Assembly: GCA_016710935.1 (NCBI GenBank)
Contig: JADJTY010000003.1
Location: 620,001 to 684,000 of the forward strand
Source: Chitinophagaceae bacterium
GTDB taxonomy: Bacteria; Bacteroidota; Bacteroidia; Chitinophagales; Chitinophagaceae
DNA: 64,000 bases
Reading direction: 5' to 3'
Below, piece by piece: positions 8,828-17,452 of the stretch. The translations under genes and the position numbers were made by a program. Every line of letters starts with the position of its first letter. Within the stretch, counting starts at the first letter, position 1. The notes beneath the pieces are model-generated. The model was not told the origin of the DNA. It ran no database searches and saw nothing but the letters and a program-made list of their open reading frames with translations.

Positions 8828-9622
8828 TCAGCCTTTTACTATCTTATTATAACTAGTAGCAATCCCTTTTATCAAAGATGAACTGAAACCCTGGTGTTCC
8901 ATTTCATTGAGGCCGGCAATGGTGCAGCCTTTGGGTGTGGTTACTTTATCAATTTCCTGCTCGGGGTGTGTGCCTTTTTGTAACAACAGATCGGCAGCGC
9001 CTTTTACGGTTTGTGCAGCAATTAAATTGGCTGTAACGGCATCAAAACCAATTTCAATTCCACCCTGTATATTGGCACGAATATAACGCATGGCGTATGC
9101 GGTGCCGCATGCACCCAGTACGGTTGCTGCATCCATTAAATTTTCATTAATGACAACCACTTTACCCAAAACTGAAAACAATTCTTTTACATAAGCTGTT
9201 TGTTTTTCGGTAGCATTCGTAACACTTATGCAGGTCATACTTTCCTGTATGGCTATGGCGGTGTTGGGCATGGCACGAAAGACCGGTAATTTCTTTTTAA
9301 TGATGGCTTCAATATCTTTTATCAGCACACCGGTAACAACCGAAACTACAATATGATTGGGCGTTAATGCTGTTTTAAAACTGTTCAGCACTTCGGAAAC
9401 CTGGTAAGGTTTTACAGCAAGAATAACCAGCTCACTATGTTTTACTGCTGCAGCATTATCTGAAGAAATCTTAATGCCCTTTGCTTCAAGATTTTTTAAG
9501 GTTGCTGTATTTCTTTTGGTAACATGTATGTCTGTTGCTTTGCAGAATTTACTTTTTAATAATCCTTCTGCAATGGCAGAACCTAAGTTTCCGCCGCCGA
9601 TGATGGCAATTTTGTTTTTCAT
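8828..9622 (-). CDS. proC: Pyrroline-5-carboxylate reductase
   Basis: A 264-residue NAD(P)H-dependent enzyme, last step of proline synthesis. The N-terminal Rossmann motif IIGGGNLGSAIAEGLL (7-22) and the VVSVVTGVLIKDIE and VFRAMPNTAIAI segments are typical. The C-terminal dimerisation domain contains LGACGTAYAMRYI and the family signature around VTTPKGCTIAGLNEME. Its ATG overlaps the TGA of the VapC-type toxin gene by four bases (ATGA), implying translational coupling to the toxin-antitoxin pair. That is an unusual position for a housekeeping gene. Confidence 0.96.
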   Translation of the reverse strand: MKNKIAIIGGGNLGSAIAEGLLKSKFCKATDIHVTKRNTATLKNLEAKGIKISSDNAAAVKHSELVILAVKPYQVSEVLNSFKTALTPNHIVVSVVTGVLIKDIEAIIKKKLPVFRAMPNTAIAIQESMTCISVTNATEKQTAYVKELFSVLGKVVVINENLMDAATVLGACGTAYAMRYIRANIQGGIEIGFDAVTANLIAAQTVKGAADLLLQKGTHPEQEIDKVTTPKGCTIAGLNEMEHQGFSSSLIKGIATSYNKIVKG

Positions 9623-10008
9623 GAAAACTTTAATGAAGGGATAAAATGGAAAAATTGAAGTTCTTTTATTTTAGAAAATACTTTATCGGCAGAAACTAAA
9701 ATTAAATCATATTCAAGCGCCGTCGCAGCTATAAAGGCATCCGCAAGTTTAAGATTATATTTTTGGCGTAAAGTGATAGCAAGTGTTTTAATATTTGTGC
9801 TGTAATCAAAAAAATAGGTGGCCTCCAGGAATGCATTAATCAATTTGATGTCTTTGGCGGTTATTGAAGACCAGCCTAAAAGTTCAACTTCGATAATAAA
9901 ATTTGATGCTAATTTGTTGCCATCAGTAAGTTTGGCAAGTTCCTGTTCTCCTTTTAAAAGATAAAGTACGCAATTGGTGTCTAACAAATAGAAATTAATT
10001 TTACTCAT
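9619..10008 (-). CDS. vapC: VapC-family PIN-domain toxin
   Basis: A 129-residue PIN-domain ribonuclease. The four acidic positions expected for Mg binding are visible: Asp10 (LLDTNCVLY), Glu40/Glu42 (NFIIEVELLGW), Asp90 (LKLADAFIAATAL) and Asp108 (LILVSADKVF). Length and spacing match VapC toxins, which cleave tRNA or rRNA when freed from antitoxin. It starts inside the end of the 53-residue antitoxin gene (8-nt overlap, ATGAGTAA) and its stop overlaps the proC start. It appears intact. The RNA target cannot be inferred. Confidence 0.92.
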   Translation of the reverse strand: MSKINFYLLDTNCVLYLLKGEQELAKLTDGNKLASNFIIEVELLGWSSITAKDIKLINAFLEATYFFDYSTNIKTLAITLRQKYNLKLADAFIAATALEYDLILVSADKVFSKIKELQFFHFIPSLKFS

Positions 10009-10162
10009 TGCGCCATCCCTGTTGTAAAGTTAACGGATCACCCTTCCACTCTAATTTACCAAGGAATTTTTTTGCATTAAAAAGCATTTGCTTTTTGGCT
10101 GCATTCCGAAGAAGTTTTTCTTTATCTTTTTTGGATGTTTTTTTATTTATTTCTACCGTCAT
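10001..10162 (-). CDS. Small antitoxin partner of the VapC-like toxin
   Basis: A 53-residue frame from ATG 10162 to TAA at 10001..10003. The N-terminal half is lysine-rich and probably helical (MTVEINKKTSKKDKEKLL). The C-terminal half ends in FLGKLEWKGDPLTLQQGWRNE; the pattern of an aromatic/hydrophobic stretch followed by DPL and a WR-rich tail is what I recall of Bacteroidota antitoxins encoded before PIN toxins, and would wrap the toxin groove. No DNA-binding domain is obvious, so autoregulation is uncertain. It overlaps the toxin start by 8 nt and begins 20 nt after the hldD stop, so it likely has no promoter of its own. The assignment rests mainly on position and the toxin's identity. 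Confidence 0.75.
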   Translation of the reverse strand: MTVEINKKTSKKDKEKLLRNAAKKQMLFNAKKFLGKLEWKGDPLTLQQGWRNE

Positions 10163-10182
10163 ACAAAGGCATTTGTGTAAAT

Positions 10183-11322
10183 TTAATACATTTTATTTTT
10201 ATCCAGGTAATTCCTCACGTAATCATCTACGCCGTTTTCCAGCGAATAAAAATCTTTTGTATAACCTGCAGCTCTTAATTTATCCATGCTGGCTTCGGTA
10301 AAGTATTGATATTTATCCCGGATGTCTTCAGGCATATCAATGAATTCAATATTGGGCTGCAGATCCAGTCCGGCAAATGTTGCTTTTACCAGATCATTAA
10401 AACTCCTGGCTTTGCCGGTGCCCAGATTGTAAATGGCAGATTTGATTGGTGAGCCCTGAGTCGTGAGTTCCCCACTCAAGTCTGACGCTTCACGCTTTAC
10501 GATTTTTCCGTCCGTACCTGCACGGGCGGACATCAGCCAGTAACAAACTTCAACAACATCTTTAACATAAACAAAATCACGTAACTGCTCGCCATCTTCA
10601 TATCCTTCTTTATGCGATCTGAATAATTTTACTTTGCCGTTTTGTTTTATCTGGTTGAATGAATGAAAGATAACACTTGCCATTCTGGCTTTGTGATATT
10701 CATTAGGGCCATAAACATTAAAGAACTTTAACCCAGCCCAAAAAGGCGGATGATCTTCCTGGTGCAGCATCCATTTATCAAATTCATTCTTTGAAATGCC
10801 GTAAGGGTTAAGCGGATGAAGTTGCTCAATAATTTCATGATCATCATGATACCCTAATTCACCCTCGCCATAAGTTGCAGCAGAGGATGCATACACCAAC
10901 GGTATATTGTTGATGGTGCAATAGTTCCATATTTTTTGTGAGTACTCAACATTTAAATGCTGGTGAATGGCATAATTAAATTCAGTAGTATCGGTTCTTG
11001 CACCCAAATGAAAAACAAAATGTACTGCAGGTTTTTCTTTTTGCACCCAGTTAAAAAAATCTTCCCGCTCAACCCGTACCAAATATTTTTTGTGCAGCAG
11101 ATTTAATTCTTTTTCATCCTCATTAAACTCATCAACTAAGATTAAGTTCTCAAATCCTTGTTGGTTTAAATAACTCACCATGCAACTGCCAATGAAGCCT
11201 GCTGCGCCTGTAACTACTATAGCCTCCCCCGAACTTCGTTCCTTCCCTTCACTAAGTTCGGGAACCTCCGAAGGAGGGGCTTTTAAAGACTCTGTTTCTT
11301 TATGATTCTTTTCTAAACTCAT
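10183..11322 (-). CDS. hldD: ADP-glyceromanno-heptose 6-epimerase, with repeat-encoded insertions
   Basis: A short-chain NAD(P)-dependent epimerase making the ADP-L-glycero-heptose used in lipopolysaccharide core. The Rossmann motif VTGAAGFIGS starts near residue 37, the active-site segment VYASSAATYGEGELGY has the catalytic Tyr region, and YGISK and KFFNVYGPNEYHK follow. YNLGTGKARSFNDLV near the C-terminus is typical. The protein is 379 residues, longer than the usual ~320. The first ~34 residues and a block at about 265-294 (SARAGTDG...TTQGSPI) have no counterpart in the family as I know it and coincide with palindromic or degenerate repeat DNA at 11217..11283 and 10440..10531. Both keep the frame. 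The block falls between WLM and the conserved YNLGTGKA, likely a surface loop. purL ends 10 bp upstream. Confidence 0.93.
   Translation of the reverse strand: MSLEKNHKETESLKAPPSEVPELSEGKERSSGEAIVVTGAAGFIGSCMVSYLNQQGFENLILVDEFNEDEKELNLLHKKYLVRVEREDFFNWVQKEKPAVHFVFHLGARTDTTEFNYAIHQHLNVEYSQKIWNYCTINNIPLVYASSAATYGEGELGYHDDHEIIEQLHPLNPYGISKNEFDKWMLHQEDHPPFWAGLKFFNVYGPNEYHKARMASVIFHSFNQIKQNGKVKLFRSHKEGYEDGEQLRDFVYVKDVVEVCYWLMSARAGTDGKIVKREASDLSGELTTQGSPIKSAIYNLGTGKARSFNDLVKATFAGLDLQPNIEFIDMPEDIRDKYQYFTEASMDKLRAAGYTKDFYSLENGVDDYVRNYLDKNKMY
10440..10531. repeat. Repeat element inside hldD (in frame)
   Basis: About 92 bp made of degenerate 'tgagtcgtgag / cacgcttcacg' units (10456..10501) next to a palindrome at 10510..10531 (gtccg...cggac around the centre acctgcac). 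It encodes about 30 extra residues between two conserved HldD segments, without stop or frameshift. The composition differs from the surrounding gene. Confidence 0.65.
11217..11283. repeat. Palindromic element at the 5' end of hldD (in frame)
   Basis: Nested dyads: an outer CCTCC/GGAGG pair (11224..11228 and 11269..11279 region) and an inner pair cccgaactt (11228..11236) with aagttcggg (11253..11261). It lies between the apparent start codon at 11322 and the conserved VVTGAAGFIG motif, so it encodes a non-conserved N-terminal tail (APPSEVPELSEGKERSSGE). Confidence 0.65.
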
Positions 11323-11332
11323 TCATTCAGTT

Positions 11333-13582
11333 TTACAAGGATGCCAACGCATGTTCACTTTCATGTCCGGCTAATAAATTTGCAATGGCATTTTCATATT
11401 TTTCTTTCCATTCAGTAACCGTTCCCCAATCTTCTTCATTTATTTTTATGTTGCCAGATGTAACTTTTCCTAAATAAGTAACTGTCATTTCCATTTTCTC
11501 CAACAACATCATAAAGTCATTCCTGTTTTCTTTTGAAACCGTCACCACAATTCTGCTTTGACTCTCTCCGAACCAATAGGCATCTGCTCTAAGCCCCTCC
11601 TTGGGAGGGGTTGGGGAGGCTTCAAAACCAAGATTACGGTTAAAGCAACTTTCAATTAATGTAACAAACAAACCGCCTTCGCTCACATCATGTGCAGAGT
11701 TAACCAGTTTTTTATGAATCATTTTTGCTATTTCCTGCTGCACTTCAAATTCTTCATTCAAATCAAAATACGGACAGGGAGAAAATTCAACGCCATGGAT
11801 TTTATGTAAATATTCGGATGAGTTGATATCATTTCTTTGTGTGCCTACCAGATAAATCTCATCATCTTCCTGTTTAAAATCCATCGTCATTTTATCGGCA
11901 ACATTATCCAGTACGCCTACCATTCCAATGGTTGGTGTTGGATACACAGCACCATCGGGTCCCTGGTTGTAAAAACTAACATTACCACCGGTTACAGGCG
12001 TATCAAATTTTATACAGGCTTCGCCCATGCCTTTGATGGCATGTACAAATTGATAATAAACTTCAGGGTCAAATGGATTTCCAAAATTTAAACAGTTGGT
12101 AACGCCCAGGGGCTGTCCACCGCTGCAAACAATATTGCGTGCTGCTTCTGCAACCGCAATCATGGCGCCTTTGTAAGGATCGGCAAAAACATAGCGGCTG
12201 TTGCAATCTGTTGTTAAAGCCAAAGCCTTATTGGTTGGTTTTGCTAAAACAATGGCTGCATCGCTAGGAGCATTGGTGCTTGCATTGCCGGTGCCCACCA
12301 TGCTGTCGTACTGCACATAGATCCATTTTTTGCTCGCAATATTCGGTATCTGAATTATTTGCTCTGCAACAGATTTTAAATTGGTTGGTACAGCAATGGT
12401 TGCAGGATCAAATGCTTTTATCTTTTCAAAATATGTTGGTTCGCTGTAAGGTCTGTCGTTTTGTGGCGCGCCGCCACCCAGCACCAGTTCATAAGCAGGC
12501 AATGTAGCTTCTAAATTACCATGCATGTAAAACTGCAGCATGCCATCATCGGTTACTTCGCCAATTTCACTGCAGGGCAGATCCCATTTGTCAAACACAG
12601 CTTGTATTAAATGTTCTTTTCCTTTTTCAGCAACAAGCAACATACGTTCCTGGCTTTCGCTCAACAACAGTTCCCAGGGCTTCATATCTTTTTGGCGGGT
12701 TGGTACCTTATCTAAATCAATACGCATTCCTGCTTCACCCTTGGCACTCATTTCTGATGTAGAACAAATAATTCCTGCTGCCCCCATATCCTGCATACCC
12801 ACAACAGCACCGGTTTGTATCACTTCTAAACAGGCTTCCAGTAATTTTTTTTCCTGGAAAGGATCGCCAACCTGCACGGCTGGCAGATCTTCCGCACTAT
12901 CAGCAGTGATATCTGCCGATGCAAAACTGGCACCGCCAATTCCATCTTTACCGGTTGCACTCCCTACAAAAAAAACAGGGTTACCTTTTACATTACCGGA
13001 TGTTGCAGAAACCGTTCCGCCATTTTTTAAAATACCTACGCTCATGGCATTTACCAGCGGATTGGTATGATAACATTCCTCAAAATAAACCTCGCCGCCA
13101 ACAGTTGGTACACCAAAGCAGTTTCCGTAATGGCCAATGCCATGAACAACTCCGGCCAGCAGATGTTGGGTTTTTGCTTCGGTTAGTTTTCCAAAGCGTA
13201 AAGAGTTTAAAGAAGCAATGGGTCTTGCACCCATGGTAAAAATATCGCGGTTAATGCCGCCAACACCCGTTGCTGCGCCCTGAAAGGGTTCAATGGCAGA
13301 AGGGTGGTTATGGGATTCAATTTTAAAAACAACGCCGTAACCATCGCCGATATCCATCAGGCCTGCATTCTCTTCACCGGCTTTTACCAGCATCTTTTTT
13401 CCATCACGGGGTAAAGTTTTTAGCCACTTGATTGAATTTTTATAACTGCAATGCTCACTCCACATAGCGCTGAAAGAACAGAGCTCATTAAAATTGGGTG
13501 TGCGGCCCAGTTTTTCTTTTATCAGTTCAAATTCTTCGGCTGTTAATCTTAATTGTTCGGCAGTTTTTACTGTTATTTCCAT
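11333..13582 (-). CDS. purL: Phosphoribosylformylglycinamidine synthase subunit PurL
   Basis: A 749-residue small-type PurL, the ATP-dependent FGAM synthetase of purine synthesis; it normally needs PurS and PurQ, which are not in the window. Motifs include MWSEHCSYKNS near residue 43, KIESHNHPSAIEPFQGAATGVGG, the second-half TTDCNSRYVFADPYKGA and the glycine-rich VTGGNVSFYNQ. One oddity: at about residues 654-664 (ASPTPPKEGLR, bases 11591..11622) an extra stretch coincides with a GC-rich palindrome and sits just before the conserved YWFGESQSR strand. hldD follows after 10 bp and the toxin-antitoxin pair after that, so purL likely heads the transcript. Confidence 0.97.
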   Translation of the reverse strand: MEITVKTAEQLRLTAEEFELIKEKLGRTPNFNELCSFSAMWSEHCSYKNSIKWLKTLPRDGKKMLVKAGEENAGLMDIGDGYGVVFKIESHNHPSAIEPFQGAATGVGGINRDIFTMGARPIASLNSLRFGKLTEAKTQHLLAGVVHGIGHYGNCFGVPTVGGEVYFEECYHTNPLVNAMSVGILKNGGTVSATSGNVKGNPVFFVGSATGKDGIGGASFASADITADSAEDLPAVQVGDPFQEKKLLEACLEVIQTGAVVGMQDMGAAGIICSTSEMSAKGEAGMRIDLDKVPTRQKDMKPWELLLSESQERMLLVAEKGKEHLIQAVFDKWDLPCSEIGEVTDDGMLQFYMHGNLEATLPAYELVLGGGAPQNDRPYSEPTYFEKIKAFDPATIAVPTNLKSVAEQIIQIPNIASKKWIYVQYDSMVGTGNASTNAPSDAAIVLAKPTNKALALTTDCNSRYVFADPYKGAMIAVAEAARNIVCSGGQPLGVTNCLNFGNPFDPEVYYQFVHAIKGMGEACIKFDTPVTGGNVSFYNQGPDGAVYPTPTIGMVGVLDNVADKMTMDFKQEDDEIYLVGTQRNDINSSEYLHKIHGVEFSPCPYFDLNEEFEVQQEIAKMIHKKLVNSAHDVSEGGLFVTLIESCFNRNLGFEASPTPPKEGLRADAYWFGESQSRIVVTVSKENRNDFMMLLEKMEMTVTYLGKVTSGNIKINEEDWGTVTEWKEKYENAIANLLAGHESEHALASL
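11591..11622. repeat. GC-rich palindrome inside purL (in frame)
   Basis: The core CCCCTCC-TTG-GGAGGGG (11594..11610) is perfect and is followed by ttggggagg. It is translated on the minus strand as the proline-rich stretch SPTPPKEGL. The same type of sequence occurs outside genes in this window (6761, 63951). Confidence 0.75.
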
Positions 13583-13611
13583 AAATGTCTGATAATTAGT
13601 TTTGATGAACT

Positions 13612-13627
13612 TGCCTGCCGGCAGGCA
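13612..13627. repeat. Perfect 16-bp palindrome between purL and a divergent gene
   Basis: TGCCTGCCGGCAGGCA is exactly self-complementary, 30 bp upstream of the purL ATG and 90 bp from the divergent membrane gene. It could be an operator or just another dispersed palindrome; a partial copy (cttgccggcag) lies near 4651, which favours the second reading. Confidence 0.6.
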
Positions 13628-13716
13628 GGTTGCAAAGGTAACATTCAGCAGTCTTTAATCATGACCCATAAAAGCAAATATTTTAACTATCTTCCCACAA
13701 CTAAAAATTTGTTTAG

Positions 13717-14994
13717 TTGAATTACCTGTTATTTGCTTTTTACCTGGTTATTGTATGCTCACTGATGTTGCGTGTGCCTTTTATTAAAAATGCAGGTATC
13801 AGTCCCGGAATATTGTTAAGTCTGTTTTTACTTAAGATTCTCGCCGGTATTGCCTTAGGCTGGATAGCCATTCATATATATGGCCCTGGAAATGATTATT
13901 GGGATACCAATGATTATGCGCTGGAAGAATACCAGTTGTTACAAACAGATCCCTTCAAATACCTGATCAATATTTTTACTTCCGATTACCAGGGGGGGTA
14001 TAGCGGTATGTTCAGTTCAGGAGATTCTTACTGGAACGACCTGAAAGGAAATATTGTGATCAAACTGGTTTCTGTGTTTAATATCTTCAGTCGTGGCAAT
14101 TATTATATAAACAGCCTGTTTTTTAATTTTATTATTTTCTTTGGCCATGTTATCTTCTACAGGTTATTTATAAAAATGTTTCCGGCAAAGCAGGTATGGG
14201 TGATCATCGGTTGCTTTCTGTTGCCTTCAACCCTTTATTTTTCATCAGGTATTCATAAAGATGGCCTGGTATTTTTAATGCTGGCCATTTTGATCTACTG
14301 TGTTTATCAATCTATTATAAAAGCACATTATAATAGCAGAAAGGTTTTGCTGATCATTGTAAGTCTTGCATTTCTTTTTTTATTGCGCAATTTCATTTGT
14401 CTTGCATTGCTGCCTGCTTTATTTGCCTGGATCTTAACTACAAAGACTACATGGCCTGCCTTACCGGTTTTTGCTTCAGTTTACCTGCTAGGTGGTTTGT
14501 TGGTTTTTAATATAGATACCATGGTGCAAAAAATAAAACCGCTGGAAATAATCATTGCAAAACAAACGGAATATTTGAAATTGGAGAAAGCTGCAACACA
14601 AATAGAGCTCACGCCCCTGCAACCAACTTTTAAAAGCTTTGCATCCAGTGCGCCACAGGCAATCAATCACAGTTTTTTGCGGCCATATATTTGGGAGTTG
14701 CCGGTAAAAAGTATTTTGCCTGTAAGCCTTGAATTGCTTGCCTATCAATTTTTAATTTTACTGCTTGTTTTTTCCGGAAGAAATGATCTCAAATCCATTA
14801 ACAAACCATTTCTGCTTTTTTCACTTTGTTTTATATTCGCTGTTTTTTTAATAATTGGATATATAGTACCTAATCTTGGTTCCCTGGCCAGGTACCGCAG
14901 CTTGTATCTACCCTTAATGATCACACCCGTATTATGCTGTATAAACTGGAAAAATCTGGCGTCCAAATTTCACATTAAAAATAATAAAATGTAA
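13717..14994 (+). CDS. Polytopic membrane protein of unknown function
   Basis: A 425-residue protein with roughly ten hydrophobic segments and a basic C-terminus (KNLASKFHIKNNKM). Between helices 2 and 3 is a soluble loop rich in Asp, Tyr and Trp (YGPGNDYWDTNDYALEEY ... GDSYWNDLKG). A conserved-looking LLPSTLYFSSGIHKDGLVF lies in the middle; a helix break with HKDG recalls membrane glycosyltransferases or polysaccharide polymerases of the GT-C/EpsG type, but I cannot assign it. The start is uncertain: TTG at 13717 begins the first full helix, while the first ATG at 13765 would remove most of it. It stands alone, divergent from purL. Confidence 0.7.
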   Translation: MNYLLFAFYLVIVCSLMLRVPFIKNAGISPGILLSLFLLKILAGIALGWIAIHIYGPGNDYWDTNDYALEEYQLLQTDPFKYLINIFTSDYQGGYSGMFSSGDSYWNDLKGNIVIKLVSVFNIFSRGNYYINSLFFNFIIFFGHVIFYRLFIKMFPAKQVWVIIGCFLLPSTLYFSSGIHKDGLVFLMLAILIYCVYQSIIKAHYNSRKVLLIIVSLAFLFLLRNFICLALLPALFAWILTTKTTWPALPVFASVYLLGGLLVFNIDTMVQKIKPLEIIIAKQTEYLKLEKAATQIELTPLQPTFKSFASSAPQAINHSFLRPYIWELPVKSILPVSLELLAYQFLILLLVFSGRNDLKSINKPFLLFSLCFIFAVFLIIGYIVPNLGSLARYRSLYLPLMITPVLCCINWKNLASKFHIKNNKM

Positions 14995-15093
14995 GTTATT
15001 TTTCCACAATTGGTTTAATATGTCGGAATAACTCCAAAAATTATTGGTTTATAATTGGATTTAATGTTTTTTTGTGCCTTAAAATTAAAAAAA

Positions 15094-17289
15094 ATGGAAT
15101 CTTTAAGGTTTAAAGCATTAGATAATTTAAGCAACGGACTTCCGGCAATTAATGTTGAGGGGTCGAACAAAATTACTGCCATCTTTAACGAAAACGTATT
15201 TACGCAGCAGGTTGCCCGTAAATATTTAAGCGATGAAGCGTACAAAAGTCTGGCTGCTTCTGTTAAAGGCGGAAAAAAAATTGACCGCAATATGGGCTCC
15301 CAAATTGCAAACGGTTTAAGGGCCTGGGCTGAAGAAAAAGGAGTTACCCATTTCACCCATTGGTTTCAACCGCTTACCGGTTTATCGGCCGAAAAACACG
15401 ATTCTTTTTTTACTTTAAAATCGGATGGCACACCCATTGAAGAATTTGAAGGCGCTGCATTAATTCAGCAGGAGCCCGATGCATCTTCTTTTCCCAATGG
15501 TGGCTTGAGGGCTACTTTTGAAGCCCGTGGTTATACAGCCTGGGATCCTTCATCCCCGGCATTTATTATGGAAATTGGCCAGGGAAAAACTTTGTGCATT
15601 CCCACCATATTCATTTCCTACACCGGCGAATCATTAGATACTAAAACTCCTTTGTTAAAAACATTGGTGGCACTGGATAAGGCTGCCGTTGATGTTTGCC
15701 AGTATTTTGATAAAAATGTTACCAAGGTTACCGCAACATTGGGGTGGGAGCAGGAATACTTTGTAGTGGATGCGGGGCTTGCAAATGCCCGTCCGGACCT
15801 GGTTTTAACCGGCCGCACGGTTTACGGACATGCACCTGCAAAAGGACAGCAGTTAGATGATCATTATTTTGGTGCAATACCTGAGCGTGTGTATGCTTAC
15901 ATGCGTGATTTTGAAGCCGAAAGTTATAAACTGGGTATCCCAATCCGCACACGCCATAATGAAGTTGCACCTGCACAGTTTGAGTGTGCGCCCATTTTTG
16001 AAGAAACAAACCTGGCGGTTGATCACAATACGTTGCTGATGGATGTAATGGAACGTGTGGCAAAACGACATGGTTTAAAATGCCTGTTGCATGAAAAACC
16101 ATTTGCCGGTATTAACGGTAGCGGTAAGCACAACAACTGGAGTTTGGCAACGGACACCGGTGTTAATTTATTAGCGCCTGGTAAAACGCCCAAAACAAAC
16201 CTGATGTTCCTGGCTTTCTTTGTAAACTCCATAAAAGCCGTACACGATTATGCTGATCTGTTGAGGGCATCGATCGCCAGTGCCGGTAACGATCATCGCC
16301 TGGGAGCCAATGAAGCACCGCCTGCCATCATTTCTATCTTTATCGGTAAATATTTAACCGAGGTCTTGAACCAGGTAGAATCAAGAGTTTCGGACAAGTT
16401 TGACGAACAGGATGAGGCCATGCTGAAACTGGATATTCACAAGAGTATTCCGGAACTGATGCTGGATAATACCGACCGTAACCGTACTTCACCATTTGCC
16501 TTTACCGGTAACAAGTTTGAGTTTCGTGCGGTAGGTTCATCTGCCAATTGTGCCAATGCTATGACTGCACTGAATGCGATCATGGCAGATACATTAAAAA
16601 AGTTTAAAGTTGATGTGGATGCATTGATTGAAAAAGGAGAGAAGAAAGAAGTGGCCATCATGCAGATCATCCAAAAATATATTGTAGAAAGCAAATCTGT
16701 TTTGTTTGAAGGAGACGGTTACAGTGATGAGTGGGCAAAGGAAGCTGAAAAGCGTGGCTTACCCAATGTAAAAACAACACCTTTGGCATTGGATGCTTAT
16801 GTTACTGATAAAGTAAAACATTTGTTCAGCAGCAATGAGATTTATAATCACCCCGAACTGGAAGCCCGCCACGAAATTATGCTGGAAGCATACATTAAAA
16901 AGGTACAGATCGAAGCAAGGGTGATGGGAGACCTGGCTACAACATTTATTTTGCCATCGGCTATAAAATACCAGAACGTGCTGATAAAAAACATTCTTGG
17001 TTTAAAAGAAGCTGGTTTGCCGGAAACTTCTTATGCAAACCAAAAGCAGGTGCTGGAAGCCATCAGCAATCACATTAACATTGTAAGCGACCATGTAGAG
17101 AAGATGATAGAAGCACGAAAGAAAGCCAATGATTTAACTGATACCCGTGAGATGGCCATTGCCTATTGCGACGAGGTGAAAGGTAAACACTTTGATATCA
17201 TCCGCTACCATGTAGATAAGCTGGAACTATTGGTGGATGATGCTTTCTGGCTACTGCCAAAATACAGGGAAATTCTTTTCTTAAGATAG
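15094..17289 (+). CDS. glnN: Glutamine synthetase type III
   Basis: A 731-residue GSIII, which forms glutamine from glutamate, ammonia and ATP; the type III dodecamer is frequent in Bacteroidota. Visible are the N-terminal GSIII region (FNENVFTQQVARKYL), GWEQEYFVVD (metal-binding glutamates), TRHNEVAPAQFE, the NGSGKHNNWS loop and NRTSPFAFTGNKFEFRAVGSSAN. The C-terminal extension from about residue 560 is the type III-specific helical region. The ATG at 15094 is preferred over an upstream TTG at 15055, because it gives the usual MESLRFKAL beginning. A strong hairpin with a T-tract follows the stop. Confidence 0.97.
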   Translation: MESLRFKALDNLSNGLPAINVEGSNKITAIFNENVFTQQVARKYLSDEAYKSLAASVKGGKKIDRNMGSQIANGLRAWAEEKGVTHFTHWFQPLTGLSAEKHDSFFTLKSDGTPIEEFEGAALIQQEPDASSFPNGGLRATFEARGYTAWDPSSPAFIMEIGQGKTLCIPTIFISYTGESLDTKTPLLKTLVALDKAAVDVCQYFDKNVTKVTATLGWEQEYFVVDAGLANARPDLVLTGRTVYGHAPAKGQQLDDHYFGAIPERVYAYMRDFEAESYKLGIPIRTRHNEVAPAQFECAPIFEETNLAVDHNTLLMDVMERVAKRHGLKCLLHEKPFAGINGSGKHNNWSLATDTGVNLLAPGKTPKTNLMFLAFFVNSIKAVHDYADLLRASIASAGNDHRLGANEAPPAIISIFIGKYLTEVLNQVESRVSDKFDEQDEAMLKLDIHKSIPELMLDNTDRNRTSPFAFTGNKFEFRAVGSSANCANAMTALNAIMADTLKKFKVDVDALIEKGEKKEVAIMQIIQKYIVESKSVLFEGDGYSDEWAKEAEKRGLPNVKTTPLALDAYVTDKVKHLFSSNEIYNHPELEARHEIMLEAYIKKVQIEARVMGDLATTFILPSAIKYQNVLIKNILGLKEAGLPETSYANQKQVLEAISNHINIVSDHVEKMIEARKKANDLTDTREMAIAYCDEVKGKHFDIIRYHVDKLELLVDDAFWLLPKYREILFLR

Positions 17290-17327
17290 CAGATACTTTC
17301 TAACGGTCCTGAATGGAGCCGAAGGAT

Positions 17328-17397
17328 CCCACAAAGACAGGGAGTTCACAAAGAAAACAACTTTGTGTATTCTGTGACTTTGTGGGATTTTTTTTTT
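17328..17397 (+). terminator. Rho-independent terminator after glnN, built from CACAAAG repeats
   Basis: Outer arms cccacaaag (17328..17336) and ctttgtggg (17378..17386) are perfect; inner acaaag/ctttgt pairs extend the stem. It is followed by about ten T residues (17388..17397). The stem is composed of repeated 'cacaaag' units, similar in style to the inverted repeats at 24822 and 51237. Confidence 0.8.
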
Positions 17398-17452
17398 GTT
17401 GAATTAAACTTCTAACTTAAAAAAATATCTATCATTCATAAAATTTACACAC

